Below are positions 17,869-26,833 of a DNA stretch of 64,000 nucleotides, piece after piece (the stretch's first letter is position 1; each line of letters starts with the position of its first letter). The stretch spans positions 186,001 to 250,000 of the forward strand of contig NZ_JACEZU010000002.1 of assembly GCF_014042355.1 (NCBI RefSeq). The letters run 5' to 3'. Source of the DNA: Rugamonas apoptosis. GTDB taxonomy: Bacteria; Pseudomonadota; Gammaproteobacteria; Burkholderiales; Burkholderiaceae_D. Under the pieces are notes generated by a model, which was not told where the DNA came from, did not search any database, and saw only the letters and a list, made by a program, of their open reading frames with translations. Made by a program: the position numbers and the translations under genes.

Positions 17869-18390
17869 TTAATTGTGAGAGTCAGTCGTTTCTGGCACGG
17901 TTGTAGCCCATGCGTACATGAAAGTGGCACACAGCCCCCCTTGAAAAGCGCTCAAAAATGCGATGAGTATGCTCATAAGCGATGTCGGTAAGGTCGTTTT
18001 CCCATCTGCTAATTCTTGTTGTTCTTTGGAAATGGCGGCAGTTAGGATTATGCAAGGCGAGAGGTCGGCGAGGTTATTCGCCTTGCCTGTTATTTCCTTG
18101 ACCCACGCACTACGACAGTGATTCTTTAACAGTTCATTCGTGCCGGGGGAATTCTGCGTTACTTTGATTATTTCCTGCTCCATGCCGCTGCCTGTGTTCA
18201 GGACCAAATTTATCCCATATAAATAGCTAGCTAGGAAGAAAAAAGCGAGGAGCAGTCTGACTATGCTCATGTGTTTTTTAAGATGGTTTTTTTCTAACAG
18301 ATACTTGTATCCCCCTAGCACTACAAAACTGATGACGTATGTGAGCAGAAAATGCAATGTAAGGGATTGACGGAGAGTGTCTATGTTCAA
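17869..18390 (-). CDS. Small multi-TM membrane protein, unknown function
   Basis: About 173 residues with three or four hydrophobic segments: LTLHFLLTYVISFVVLGGY, IVRLLLAFFFLASYLYGI and, near the C-terminus, SLMSILIAFLSAFQGGLCATFMYAW. A polar loop of about 70 residues between them contains two Cys. I start it at the TTG at 18390, which has AAGGA 9 bases upstream; an ATG at 18270 is the alternative. The longer open frame to 18951 is rejected because its upstream part is antisense to a better-supported gene. No family recognised. Confidence 0.55.
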   Translation of the reverse strand: MNIDTLRQSLTLHFLLTYVISFVVLGGYKYLLEKNHLKKHMSIVRLLLAFFFLASYLYGINLVLNTGSGMEQEIIKVTQNSPGTNELLKNHCRSAWVKEITGKANNLADLSPCIILTAAISKEQQELADGKTTLPTSLMSILIAFLSAFQGGLCATFMYAWATTVPETTDSHN

Positions 18391-18564
18391 TTGAAGTATC
18401 CTTGTATTTGTGAGGTCGAAGATTACAAATACAGAATAGTAGAAAAATTTCCTATTTGCAATTTGCTGGCGACGCCTGGGCCGTCGAGGCGCGGCGTTAT
18501 CAGCGCGAATCTTGCAGCTGAAACGGTGATACAGGGCAGCGTCTTCCATATGAAGGGCATTGAA

Positions 18565-18864
18565 ATGCTGGTTAAAGCTTGGTCGAATGGTAAAGGCACT
18601 TATGGCATCCGAGTCGGTGGCCCAAATCGGAATGCATACTTCAGGCCTGAGTGGAGGCAGATAACGGTAGAGCTTAGCGGCATCCCGCGCACCTTCAGGC
18701 TTACAGCAGGATTCTGGAAGGACTGTCCAGAGTTCCGGGACTCTGGCACCACCTGGATTCAACAATGGATAAGAAGTAACGCTAACGTGCCATGGTCGCC
18801 ATACCATCCTCCGACCTTTCAGCTTGTCCCGACTGGGAAAAACACGTTTCGGCTGGAACCCTAA
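18565..18864 (+). CDS. Hypothetical protein, about 100 residues, first of a trio
   Basis: Compact beta-rich protein (MLVKAWSNGKGTYGIRVGG...) with many aromatic residues and ending ...PTGKNTFRLEP. It looks like a real, conserved small protein rather than random sequence because of its dense, domain-like pattern, although I cannot name a family. The start at 18565 has AAGGG 8 bases upstream; an in-frame ATG at 18550 and a longer frame from 18352 are alternatives. Two more small genes follow on the same strand, 36 and 15 bases apart, suggesting an operon. Confidence 0.6.
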   Translation: MLVKAWSNGKGTYGIRVGGPNRNAYFRPEWRQITVELSGIPRTFRLTAGFWKDCPEFRDSGTTWIQQWIRSNANVPWSPYHPPTFQLVPTGKNTFRLEP

Positions 18865-18900
18865 CACGCTGTTCAACCCCATACGCAAAGGGAATCGTTC

Positions 18901-19308
18901 ATGCTTGAATTTATCGTTACACAGTTCAGTGGGTTGATTAAACCATTGCAAGAGCTATCCAAAGACAGGCGTGACTTGAGGGATAATGCACTACGAGCTA
19001 TCTCACACGCTCTAACGGAGACCTATCTGTACTACCGTGATTTGGACAGCGGTAAGCCGAAAAATCCAGACGTCGAACGTCAACTCGCAAACTATTGGGC
19101 GGCCGCTGCAATTCCAATCAGGCACCTTGACCCTGACCTAGCGATGACATGCGAATTTAAGGCGGAATATTGGGTGAATCCCGAAAACTGGTCGGAAGCT
19201 CAGATTCATGAGCATGGGATTGCCCTTGCGGGACTTCGGGAAACATACCGTAAGCTACTTTATCCGCAATTTCGCAGTGCGAAATCTCGGGTTGAGCCAA
19301 CGCTGTAG
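18901..19308 (+). CDS. Hypothetical helical protein, second of a trio
   Basis: A 135-residue predicted helical protein (MLEFIVTQFSGLIKPLQELSKDRRDLRDNALRAI...) with an AAGGGA ribosome binding site. The segment RDLRDNALRAISHALTETYLYYRDL and the following tyrosine- and tryptophan-rich region give it a single compact domain. No family named. It lies between two other small plus-strand genes with short gaps, so it is probably co-transcribed with them. Confidence 0.65.
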   Translation: MLEFIVTQFSGLIKPLQELSKDRRDLRDNALRAISHALTETYLYYRDLDSGKPKNPDVERQLANYWAAAAIPIRHLDPDLAMTCEFKAEYWVNPENWSEAQIHEHGIALAGLRETYRKLLYPQFRSAKSRVEPTL

Positions 19309-19323
19309 TTGCGGAAGTCATGT

Positions 19324-19713
19324 ATGAAAACAAGTCAATCCACGTTGGAAGCAGAAATTCGGAGCAAGCTTCAAGCAGGTGAAGCGTTCCGTCTATGGGG
19401 CGCAACAGCTGAAATCACTTGTGAATGGAGGATGGGTGAGTGCCATTCAAATGTTGAGATTTGGGTGTCCCGAAATCCTGGGCATAAAGCAGTGCTCGGG
19501 TGGGCAATAATTGCGAACTGCGTCGCTGTGCTGCATTCTGTAGTCGATACAGGTCTTGAAATTTTAGACATCACGCCACGTCTACCAGCAGACATGCAAC
19601 GCGGTCTTTGGTTCGTGAGAGAGCCACGGCCAAGGCAAGGCCTGTTAAATATTCTCAATGTGATTGAGGATTGGCCTGTGCCCACTGCTGAACAAGACGA
19701 AAGGGCCAACTAG
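19324..19713 (+). CDS. Hypothetical protein, third of a trio
   Basis: A 129-residue protein starting MKTSQSTLEAEIRSKLQAG at the ATG at 19324, with GGAAG upstream. A hydrophobic stretch (VLGWAIIANCVAVLHSVVD, about 58-77) may be one membrane helix or a buried core helix. It follows the previous gene by 15 bases and ends before a convergent acetyltransferase gene. Function unknown. Confidence 0.6.
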   Translation: MKTSQSTLEAEIRSKLQAGEAFRLWGATAEITCEWRMGECHSNVEIWVSRNPGHKAVLGWAIIANCVAVLHSVVDTGLEILDITPRLPADMQRGLWFVREPRPRQGLLNILNVIEDWPVPTAEQDERAN

Positions 19714-19827
19714 AGTCTAGCGCTAGGGGACTTCGGTGGAATCAGGGTAGCATCGCCGTCCTCGGCCAGTTTTCTGAGCCATGCAAGAAAGGCTCTAGCA
19801 ACTGAGATATTTTGAAATCTGGCTTGC

Positions 19828-20496
19828 TCAGCACCGCCAGGTATGTACACTCATCCCTGAAGGCGTTACCCCATCTGTCGTAAAACCTGACCGCTCGAAA
19901 AGCTCTGCCATGCGACGAGATGGTTTTCGGCAACGGCCCATCAGGTGCGACTTCTTGGCGTCCACAGCCCATTTCTTTGCGAACTCACTCACCAGGGGCC
20001 AAACCCCTAAGCCACGAAATTCTGGTTGAATCCAAAGAAAAATCAACTCTCCAAACCACGCACTCTCAAGAAGTTGGAAATCGTTGTAGTCGCGGAGCCA
20101 AAGGACACCCACAGGAATATCATCTTTCTTTAGTACGAAGAGGTCATCGAGTGGATAAACGCGTGGCTGTCCCGAAGCAAAGGGATGGGGGTGCATTTGG
20201 GGAGCCAGTTCTCTCTGCGAGACGGCAATACTTCTACTAATGTACTCATCCGTGTTCGGCTGCGAGGCCACAGCCCCGTCAGATGCCGCTGACAAATAGG
20301 CGTTTGTGAGGAAAGCAGCGTCAGTATATACAGCAGGGATTATTGAAAAATCAGGATGACTTTTATGACTTTTCTTGTTGGATGAAACCTTCGAAGTGAA
20401 TCCAAAACGCCTCAAAAATTTAGTAATCATGTCCGGAACAAAGTACATCGCGGTGTGTGCTGTAGTCAGCCGAAAGCGCCTGGATAGCAAATCCAA
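19828..20496 (-). CDS. GNAT family N-acetyltransferase
   Basis: A 222-residue protein whose second half carries the GNAT acetyl-CoA binding layout: a beta strand ELIFLWIQPEFRGLGVWPLV with the R/Q-x-x-G-x-G/A-type loop (FRGLGV), an alpha helix, then RKPSRRMAELFERSGFT, the usual late 'F.k.GF' element. The substrate cannot be deduced. The N-terminal 40 residues are less conserved in look, and an alternative start exists at 20430 (MITKFLRRFGF). It is convergent with the hypothetical trio. Confidence 0.75.
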   Translation of the reverse strand: MDLLSRRFRLTTAHTAMYFVPDMITKFLRRFGFTSKVSSNKKSHKSHPDFSIIPAVYTDAAFLTNAYLSAASDGAVASQPNTDEYISRSIAVSQRELAPQMHPHPFASGQPRVYPLDDLFVLKKDDIPVGVLWLRDYNDFQLLESAWFGELIFLWIQPEFRGLGVWPLVSEFAKKWAVDAKKSHLMGRCRKPSRRMAELFERSGFTTDGVTPSGMSVHTWRC

Positions 20497-20585
20497 GTTG
20501 TACGCGTCTTCAAAGCAATGAGGTATAAAATCAAGTGCTATACGGTGGAGAGCAAGGCCCGTTCGCCTCGCCCTCCGGCTAAGTT

Positions 20586-20807
20586 TTACCGCTCAGCTAA
20601 ATCGTTGATAACGCGCCATCCCTTTAATACGCATATGCCCGTTGCCAGAACGAGGACTCCGGATATTTGTAAAGATGAGAAATCACCGAGGAATTGCGAG
20701 ATGCCAAAAAAAGCCTCCCCCACAGTGAGTGCAATCACAGCGGACTTTTCAATTTTGGCCGAAATCGATTTTGTTTTTATTACATCTACAGCTAGATTAT
20801 GTTTCAT
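20586..20807 (-). CDS. Small two-TM protein
   Basis: A 73-residue protein starting MKHNLAVDVIKTKSI at 20807 with two hydrophobic helices (SAVIALTVGEAFFGISQFL and ISGVLVLATGICVLKGW) separated by a short polar turn. It resembles many small membrane proteins of mobile DNA. The overlapping plus-strand frame 20518-20829 is less convincing. Function unknown. Confidence 0.45.
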   Translation of the reverse strand: MKHNLAVDVIKTKSISAKIEKSAVIALTVGEAFFGISQFLGDFSSLQISGVLVLATGICVLKGWRVINDLAER

Positions 20808-21257
20808 AAAAGTATTCCAAAAAAAGTAAGAGACGAACTTTTGTCTCGGGTGTTGCAGCAAATGCTCACCTATGTCCTAATTAAGAATGCCCTCAATTCA
20901 CAAAAAATTACCTCTTTAATACACGTACCTCAATTGCTGCACGGCAATTATACTCCAAGTATTCCCCTTCACGGAGGGGGCGTTTGAGCCCACTATCCGG
21001 CTCCTGCGTGCAGCACCTTTCGGTCGGGCTTTCCCACTACTTTACGAAATATGCTTCGGTTCGCCCAATCGAGGCTAGGTGGTGACAGTTTGCGTATTTT
21101 CGTGCCAATTTAGATGCTATCCTGCAACATTTGGACCTTCCTCAGCGGGCAAAATGTAAGCCTCAAATGGTTGTTTGCCGCGACCAAGGATGGCTCAGAA
21201 GTTAGACTTTTTTGACCTAAACACAGAAGCCACCGGAGTTTTTTACAGGGAAATACT
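20808..21257. other. Intergenic region, no gene seen
   Basis: 450 bases between a small minus-strand gene and the glycosylase gene. I see neither an open frame with a credible start, nor a tRNA, nor a transposon end. Some GC-rich imperfect inverted segments occur around 20,990-21,080, but no strong stem could be confirmed. The promoter of the glycosylase gene must lie here. Confidence 0.5.
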
Positions 21258-22007
21258 ATGAAGGCATTTTGGGAAATCGCGAATGAGGATGTACTCCGTT
21301 GGACAGATTTTGTTCAGGAAAATAAAAATAAGGCATTGCCGAGAGCTCGACGCCGACGAAACGTGAAACGCATCAACCTGGACATTAGCAAGCAAGCGAT
21401 ATGGGGTGCGCTGGTGGGATGTCAGGTCACCACACAGCAAAAGTCCGGTCCCGGTAGTAAAGTGGCGAAATTCTTAGACTCCGAAAGCCCTGTGCTAGAC
21501 CTTCGAGCCTGTATAGCCGAAAAGAATCTCGAGCCCATGATATCGACTGCATGTAAGAAAGCAGGGTTGCGGCGGAATGATACTATTGCAAACAACCTAG
21601 TTTGCATACTTGAGAATCTGGAAAGTGGAGAGTGGGAACCTCTGTTGTCGGCTCTGGAAACTATCCGTACCCATACCACGCTTAAAAAAGAGCAGGAAGT
21701 TGTATCTTACATTCTGCGAGGGGGGAAATTTCCTGGATTAGGACAAAAGCAAGCAAGAAACTTTATCCAGTGGCTAGGCTTGTCGCGGTATGAAATACCA
21801 CTCGATAGCCGAGTTCTGAAAAAGATGAAGCAATTGGGAGCAAGTTTTGTTCCCAAGGGTGCGGCGTTGGTGGATGAAACAGTCTACCTTTTTGTCCAGA
21901 GCAGTCTTCAGCAGCTTTCTGAAAAGCTTGGACTTTATCCCTGCGAACTGGACGCTTGCATCTTTGCTAGCTTTGACGTCGAACGAGACCAAGACGTAGG
22001 CGATTGA
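21258..22007 (+). CDS. HhH-GPD type DNA glycosylase/lyase-like protein
   Basis: A 249-residue protein with a clear HhH-GPD signature: FPGLGQKQARNFIQWLGLSRYEIPLDSRVLKKM. The helix-hairpin-helix GLGQKQ supplies the Lys of bifunctional glycosylases, and the Asp in IPLDSR is the catalytic acid. This is reminiscent of the Ogg2/AGOG type that removes 8-oxoguanine, but substrate specificity is inference. The N-terminal basic segment (PRARRRRNVKR) could contact DNA. It has a good ribosome binding site (AGGGAAA). Its presence fits the DNA-repair theme of the element. Confidence 0.75.
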   Translation: MKAFWEIANEDVLRWTDFVQENKNKALPRARRRRNVKRINLDISKQAIWGALVGCQVTTQQKSGPGSKVAKFLDSESPVLDLRACIAEKNLEPMISTACKKAGLRRNDTIANNLVCILENLESGEWEPLLSALETIRTHTTLKKEQEVVSYILRGGKFPGLGQKQARNFIQWLGLSRYEIPLDSRVLKKMKQLGASFVPKGAALVDETVYLFVQSSLQQLSEKLGLYPCELDACIFASFDVERDQDVGD

Positions 22008-22083
22008 GCAAAAAAATGGTGATAGTCTGAAGGCGCTTCCAATTGCGCATCGCAAAAAATACTATTGACTAGGATTAAACACG

Positions 22084-22389
22084 ATGAAACATATTCTTCT
22101 ATTGGTCACTATGTTGGCTCTTACGGAAGTGGCTGCCGCAAGTGATACCTTGCCAGCGCAGTCTCTGCGAAAACAGTTTGTAAACTCATGCGTAGCACGA
22201 GCTATAGAGCGCCAGGACGATGCCGCCAGTGCAGCCACATTCTGCGATTGCACTTTTGATGTCCTTGCCAAAAATTTGACTGTGTCCGAATATATTGAGC
22301 TCGAGAAGGCGTCTGAAGAAAAACGCTCCCCAGGCACCTTACCGGCGTTGGCACGAATAAAGCCAAAGCTGGCACAGTGTAAGCGTTGA
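22084..22389 (+). CDS. Small secreted cysteine-containing protein
   Basis: A 101-residue protein with an N-terminal signal peptide (KHILLLVTMLALTEVAAASD, probable cleavage after AAA). The mature part is helical and has three or four Cys (NSCVAR, FCDCTF, QCKR). The pattern suggests a periplasmic small protein with disulfides. No role is known. It lies between two unrelated plus-strand genes. Confidence 0.65.
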   Translation: MKHILLLVTMLALTEVAAASDTLPAQSLRKQFVNSCVARAIERQDDAASAATFCDCTFDVLAKNLTVSEYIELEKASEEKRSPGTLPALARIKPKLAQCKR

Positions 22390-22476
22390 GGCTCCTCGTT
22401 CCCTGTAATCAAAGTAAATGAGCGTCAAGGCCCAAACGATGGAGAAGTCGTCAGAAGGTAATCAAGAGAGGGCTAA

Positions 22477-24231
22477 TTGCTACAAATCACAACCGGAAAA
22501 TTTTTCCAACGACCGCCTTCACGCGAAAATTCATTGCGAGGAGTACTCTACACCAACCTTCACCTAGACCACATGAACGACGATGTGCTCTCAGCATCAT
22601 CGTTTGGCCGTTTAGTTCAATCTTCAGAGTTGAGCGCTTCACCGAAGATGGTCGTTTATGAGTTTGTTGAACGAATTGAGGCACCTTCGGATGGGCCGGG
22701 AGTATTGATTAGCCACGGGGCCGATGCTTATCTTCAAGACATGTCCATGATTGTGAGCCTGTTCTTTAATTGCACTTGCTCACCCGACATTGACCTTGTT
22801 CGCAGGCTCATCAGCGGAGTCGCGGGAACGGCGACCCGCAAGGTGCCCCAGCGCCTTCTCCGGCGTACATTCGATAAAGATGTATTTCTCCAGCCTGATG
22901 ACTCGAAAGAATTCGTAAACTTTATAAATCAGTTGCTCGGGCTTGAGCGAAAGACCTATCTCGGCGTAATGCGGGCAATTCGTACTTACGTAACAGGATT
23001 GCATCGCGTGGCGGATGATTTAGAGCTCGCGTACACTTTAATGGTTGCGGCTGGCGAATCTCTTACTCAAGACTTTGATGGCTATGAGTCAGACTGGGAT
23101 TCGATTCAAGAGAAAAAAAGAGTGCCTATCGATGAGGCATTGGAGTCTGCGCCAGCTGAGGTAGCCGAACGGGTACGTGAGGCGGTGATTTCAATTGAGC
23201 ATGTAGCATTGAGCCGTAGATTCCAAGAGTTTGTAGCTGCAAATGTGTCCGCAGACTATTTCGAGGGGAATTTTGAAGAGCACGCCAATCCACCTGGGAG
23301 AAGTGAGTTGCTTGGGTTGTTGGAGGCGGCGTACAAGGCACGCTCGCAATATGTGCACAATCTACGGCAACTACCCGGCATGGTTTCGATGCTGCCCGGC
23401 CACGTTGAAACTGTTCTGCCTATAGAGGGGCGGCAGCGGATGCTTACCCTCCAAGGGTTAGCTAGGCTAATTCGAGATGTCATCATCTCTTTCGTATGCA
23501 AGCAACCTGTCGTTGATAAGGAAAGTTATGACTACCACTCTGAACTGTCCGGTGTGGTGACAGTAAGATTGGGCTCTCAGGCTTGGATAGCCGATACGAG
23601 CGGAGATATTTCCAAACTTGGCCGAGACAGATTGGAAGCATTTCTTGAGCAGTTTAGCGGCGTACCTTCAGGCGGAAAAGTCACGGACATTTCCGACCTA
23701 CTTCGGAGCTACCTATCTCATGCAACCAAAATGAAGGCAGACGCGCGCCGCCCGTACTGGGTGATGCTGGTGCTTTTTAACAGCATTGCGAAAGAAAAGT
23801 CCGTACCAATCAGCGGGGCATTTAATAAGCTGATGGATAGAGACTTCAAAACAGTTAGTGCAGAATCGCTATTGCTCCATGCATACTTATCACAAGCTGT
23901 CGACTGTACAATTGAAGAACAATTTCAAACCTTCCAGCGCTACAAGAAAAGGCGTGGGAACGCGGGCGGGATACGCTTTCCTAGACTATTCGAAGCCGCG
24001 ATTGGTCTCGAATTGGCTGAACGATACCGTGCATTGGGTCAATATGAACGCTTCCGCGAAACTGCGACGTTAACTGCTGATGACTATCCTGAACATCTGG
24101 AATTGCGGGCTTCTTTGAAATCTCTTTCAAATGACGTGCCCATATCCTGGCCGGACATTCTTTTGCCGAAACGGAGCGCTGCATCTACCGACTCGACTAC
24201 CATACCAGAACAAGATATGCATTCGAGGTGA
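22477..24231 (+). CDS. Large protein with HEPN-type RxxxxH motif (candidate RNase effector)
   Basis: A 584-residue protein. R289-SQYV-H294, set in the helical context AAYKARSQYVHNLRQL, matches the R-X4-H active-site motif of HEPN ribonucleases such as ApeA. An N-terminal beta-rich region (about 20-100) resembles a sensor-like module of HEPN proteins but is not identifiable. The start is TTG at 22477 with GAGAGGG upstream. Its stop overlaps the GTG of the next gene (GTGA), so the two are translationally coupled. A paired HEPN arrangement suggests an abortive-infection RNase; this is inference. Confidence 0.65.
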   Translation: MLQITTGKFFQRPPSRENSLRGVLYTNLHLDHMNDDVLSASSFGRLVQSSELSASPKMVVYEFVERIEAPSDGPGVLISHGADAYLQDMSMIVSLFFNCTCSPDIDLVRRLISGVAGTATRKVPQRLLRRTFDKDVFLQPDDSKEFVNFINQLLGLERKTYLGVMRAIRTYVTGLHRVADDLELAYTLMVAAGESLTQDFDGYESDWDSIQEKKRVPIDEALESAPAEVAERVREAVISIEHVALSRRFQEFVAANVSADYFEGNFEEHANPPGRSELLGLLEAAYKARSQYVHNLRQLPGMVSMLPGHVETVLPIEGRQRMLTLQGLARLIRDVIISFVCKQPVVDKESYDYHSELSGVVTVRLGSQAWIADTSGDISKLGRDRLEAFLEQFSGVPSGGKVTDISDLLRSYLSHATKMKADARRPYWVMLVLFNSIAKEKSVPISGAFNKLMDRDFKTVSAESLLLHAYLSQAVDCTIEEQFQTFQRYKKRRGNAGGIRFPRLFEAAIGLELAERYRALGQYERFRETATLTADDYPEHLELRASLKSLSNDVPISWPDILLPKRSAASTDSTTIPEQDMHSR

Positions 24232-24944
24232 ACTTGAGTGGCGGCAATATAACAGTAAGCGTAAATACTCGGGTAACTAATCCTATGAACCAGCAACTAA
24301 AGAATAGATTTAACGAACTGGAGCAACAGGCCCAAGACATCGCTGCCACCGAATCTACTAAGAGCGGTGCTTACTCCGGCGTATATCAGCATATCGATGC
24401 GGACGTAATTTTAGGTTGGTGTGTGAAGGCGAGGAATTTGCTTTCAACGGCATGTGGACGCGAGTCAGAGCATTTCAAATCGTTCGTCGAAGCCGAGGAG
24501 CCTCAATCCTATGAGGACTCACCAACGCGATTCAAACGTGTACTCAGCGTCTTCCGGGCTGCAAAGGAAGATTTTGAAGGCGGTTATCTCACCACTATGC
24601 GTAACCTAGTTCAAGCTGAGGTGTTCACCACCGAACTTGAGCAAGCAGATGAACTCCTGGGAGCTGGTTACCCGCTTCCCGCAGCCGTCATTGCGGGAGT
24701 TGTTCTAGAAACCACGCTGAGGGACTTGTGTGCACAAAGCGGTCTTGTACCCGGAAAGCTCAGCAAGATGAATGATGACTTGGCAAAAGCTGGGCGATAC
24801 AACTCGGTGGTGCAAAAACAGATTACTGCGCTTGCTGCTGTTAGGAACAGCGCGGCTCATGGGAAGGTCGATGAGTTCACACGAGAGGATGTGAAGGCGA
24901 TGATACGAGACGTCGAACGCCTGTTGGGGATGTGGCTGAGCTAA
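24228..24944 (+). CDS. HEPN-domain protein (DUF4145-like), partner of the preceding gene
   Basis: A 238-residue protein whose C-terminal half is a HEPN/DUF4145-like domain: helices GYPLPAAVIAGVVLETTLRDL followed by ALAAVRNSAAHGKVDEFTRED, where R206-N-S-A-A-H211 is the RNxxxH motif. The N-terminal half is a helical, Glu-rich arm. The GTG start at 24228 overlaps the stop of the first HEPN gene; an ATG at 24285 is an alternative. The two coupled HEPN genes probably act as one system. Confidence 0.75.
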   Translation: MNLSGGNITVSVNTRVTNPMNQQLKNRFNELEQQAQDIAATESTKSGAYSGVYQHIDADVILGWCVKARNLLSTACGRESEHFKSFVEAEEPQSYEDSPTRFKRVLSVFRAAKEDFEGGYLTTMRNLVQAEVFTTELEQADELLGAGYPLPAAVIAGVVLETTLRDLCAQSGLVPGKLSKMNDDLAKAGRYNSVVQKQITALAAVRNSAAHGKVDEFTREDVKAMIRDVERLLGMWLS

Positions 24945-25021
24945 AGCAAAGGCAATCAAGGCGAAAAAGGACCGGCGGGATGCGATTCTGGGGCCATCAA
25001 AGGGGCTTCGAGCCATCCCGG

Positions 25022-26791
25022 TCAGAATTGGGCCGGAAGCGGAGGGAAAGGCTCTGGATTACCAATATTTCGATATCCACTCTCATCGAAGTACAGGCTA
25101 CGCGGCAAATAGCGGTCGTCCCCGCCCCAAGCATTACTCTTCAATCGGCTGTAGTCAGCTTGCGCTTGTCCGAGTCGGCCAGCCTTCAGGTAGGCGTCAC
25201 CTCTAAGGGCGTAAAGGTCCGACAATACGCTGGATAAAATTTTCCCTTGATTGTGCTTGGTGCCAGAAATGAACTCGGCATTCCAATCTTTTGAGAACTG
25301 TGGGAAGTACCTTCTGCGCACGGCTTCTGCGAGGATTTCGTCCGGCAGCAGGTCGTATTCTGGATACAGGGCGCGGAACCCTCGGATGCCGCCACTGAAA
25401 ATCACCACATCCATGCCGCCACCGGACACGTTCATGAGAGCTTGTGATAAAAGGTTCGCAGCGTCATTGAATCGCCCAATTTTGAGGTATAGCCCGGCGA
25501 GCTGCATATAGACAAAAGGACTGTCCTCGACGCCGTTTTTTGCGTATTTCATGCACTGCTCGTACCCTCGAGTCGCATCCTTCAATAAACCAATAGATGC
25601 CTGAGCTAGGGCGCGGTCACAATACAGTACGTGCTTATCGCCAGCACCCACTGCGAGTGCTGCATCAAAGTCCTTGATTGCGAACTCGAAGAGCTTACGC
25701 GATGGCTTGTCGTCAGCGGCCGTACCCTGGGCAAGGGTCAGATACAAGTTAGCTCGGGCAGCGAGTGCCGGTAAGAACGTCGGCTCAATCATTAAGGCCA
25801 TCGTCATCTCGCGAATTTGCTGCCGCATTCCATCATCATATTTCTCGCAAACGCTCACGATTTCTGGGACGGGACTTGAGCGGATGCAGCCAGCCCCTTT
25901 CATGGAGTGCTCACTACCCAAGGTATAGCTGCTGCTAACAAGGTAATGCGGAATTGGGGAATGCCATGATTTCGACGCACGGTCATAAAGGTTGCGGATT
26001 TCCGCTTCATTAACAGCTCCCCTGGATTGCGCGCCAAGCGAAAGAAACGAGCTTAGATAAAGCCCTTTTGCAGCAAGAGCTCGCGGGTCACTTCCAAGTG
26101 AGTCAAAATCAGCAATGCTCCAACCACAAGCGGAAGACTCCTTATGGGGCTCGGTTCCTTCACCTCTAAGCGCATTCCTTTGGTCATGAGCCATTATTTT
26201 TTCAAGGTCATCGAGAGCGCTGTTGGGTTTCGAAGCTCTCAAGTACATCCGAGCCCGCAGCGCTAATGCATCATCATCCTTGTCGCCTATGGCGCTGTTC
26301 GCGTATCCAATAACAGTCTCGGGAGTTGCGCCATCAATGCAGCTAAGCATAGCGACTGCGCTGTACAACGTCGCTTTGCCCCAATCTTCGTTTAGAGCCT
26401 GGTCCTTGCTAAGTTTAAGCAGAGCGTTGATAGTCTCGGCACGTTGACTATGAGTTGCTTTCTCAGGCGAGCCAAGGGAATTCAAGATATCGCCGACCTG
26501 TACTATTGCTGGAGACGCGGGCTTCCGTACCTGCATAGGCTTCAACGCCATCTCAGGGGGCTCAGTAATTTTGGCAAGCTCCGCAGAATATTCAGGTCGA
26601 AGGGGAGCTAGTTCCTCGGCTGTCGGCGGCGTGTACTTTGACTTTCTCGTTTCGCCAGCCGCTGCACTGGCAGAGGCTGGCCCACCTTTAGCGCCAGTGT
26701 TAGATTCACCCTCAGCCTTATCGGCGCGCTCAGTGCAGCCGCTGATAAGCAAGGTTACGACAGCCGCAAGCACGACAAACGATTTTCTCAT
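25022..26791 (-). CDS. TPR-containing lipoprotein
   Basis: A 589-residue protein with lipoprotein signal peptide (FVVLAAVVTLLISGC) starting at ATG 26791. The body contains TPR-like helical repeats (for example ALRARMYLRASKPNSALDDLEKI, ALAARANLYLTLAQG, FVYMQLAGLYLKIGRFNDAANLLSQAL, ALRGDAYLKAGRLGQAQADYSRL), which usually mediate protein-protein contacts. It is predicted to be on the periplasmic side of a membrane. It is the last gene of the long minus-strand cluster beginning at 32.4 kb. No enzymatic domain is seen. Confidence 0.78.
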   Translation of the reverse strand: MRKSFVVLAAVVTLLISGCTERADKAEGESNTGAKGGPASASAAAGETRKSKYTPPTAEELAPLRPEYSAELAKITEPPEMALKPMQVRKPASPAIVQVGDILNSLGSPEKATHSQRAETINALLKLSKDQALNEDWGKATLYSAVAMLSCIDGATPETVIGYANSAIGDKDDDALALRARMYLRASKPNSALDDLEKIMAHDQRNALRGEGTEPHKESSACGWSIADFDSLGSDPRALAAKGLYLSSFLSLGAQSRGAVNEAEIRNLYDRASKSWHSPIPHYLVSSSYTLGSEHSMKGAGCIRSSPVPEIVSVCEKYDDGMRQQIREMTMALMIEPTFLPALAARANLYLTLAQGTAADDKPSRKLFEFAIKDFDAALAVGAGDKHVLYCDRALAQASIGLLKDATRGYEQCMKYAKNGVEDSPFVYMQLAGLYLKIGRFNDAANLLSQALMNVSGGGMDVVIFSGGIRGFRALYPEYDLLPDEILAEAVRRRYFPQFSKDWNAEFISGTKHNQGKILSSVLSDLYALRGDAYLKAGRLGQAQADYSRLKSNAWGGDDRYLPRSLYFDESGYRNIGNPEPFPPLPAQF

Positions 26792-26833
26792 AGGCCTTGC
26801 GCAAAGAAGTCCAGAATTGGGGACTAACACCGG

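Noticed and set aside
17869..18951. 360-codon version of the membrane protein
   Set aside because: The part upstream of 18390 is antisense to a better-supported small gene and has no hydrophobic or domain pattern; a TTG with AAGGA fits better.
20518..20829. 103-codon plus-strand frame
   Set aside because: Overlaps the two-TM minus-strand gene, which has the more protein-like hydrophobic pattern; the plus-strand product is Lys/Arg/Pro-rich without domains.
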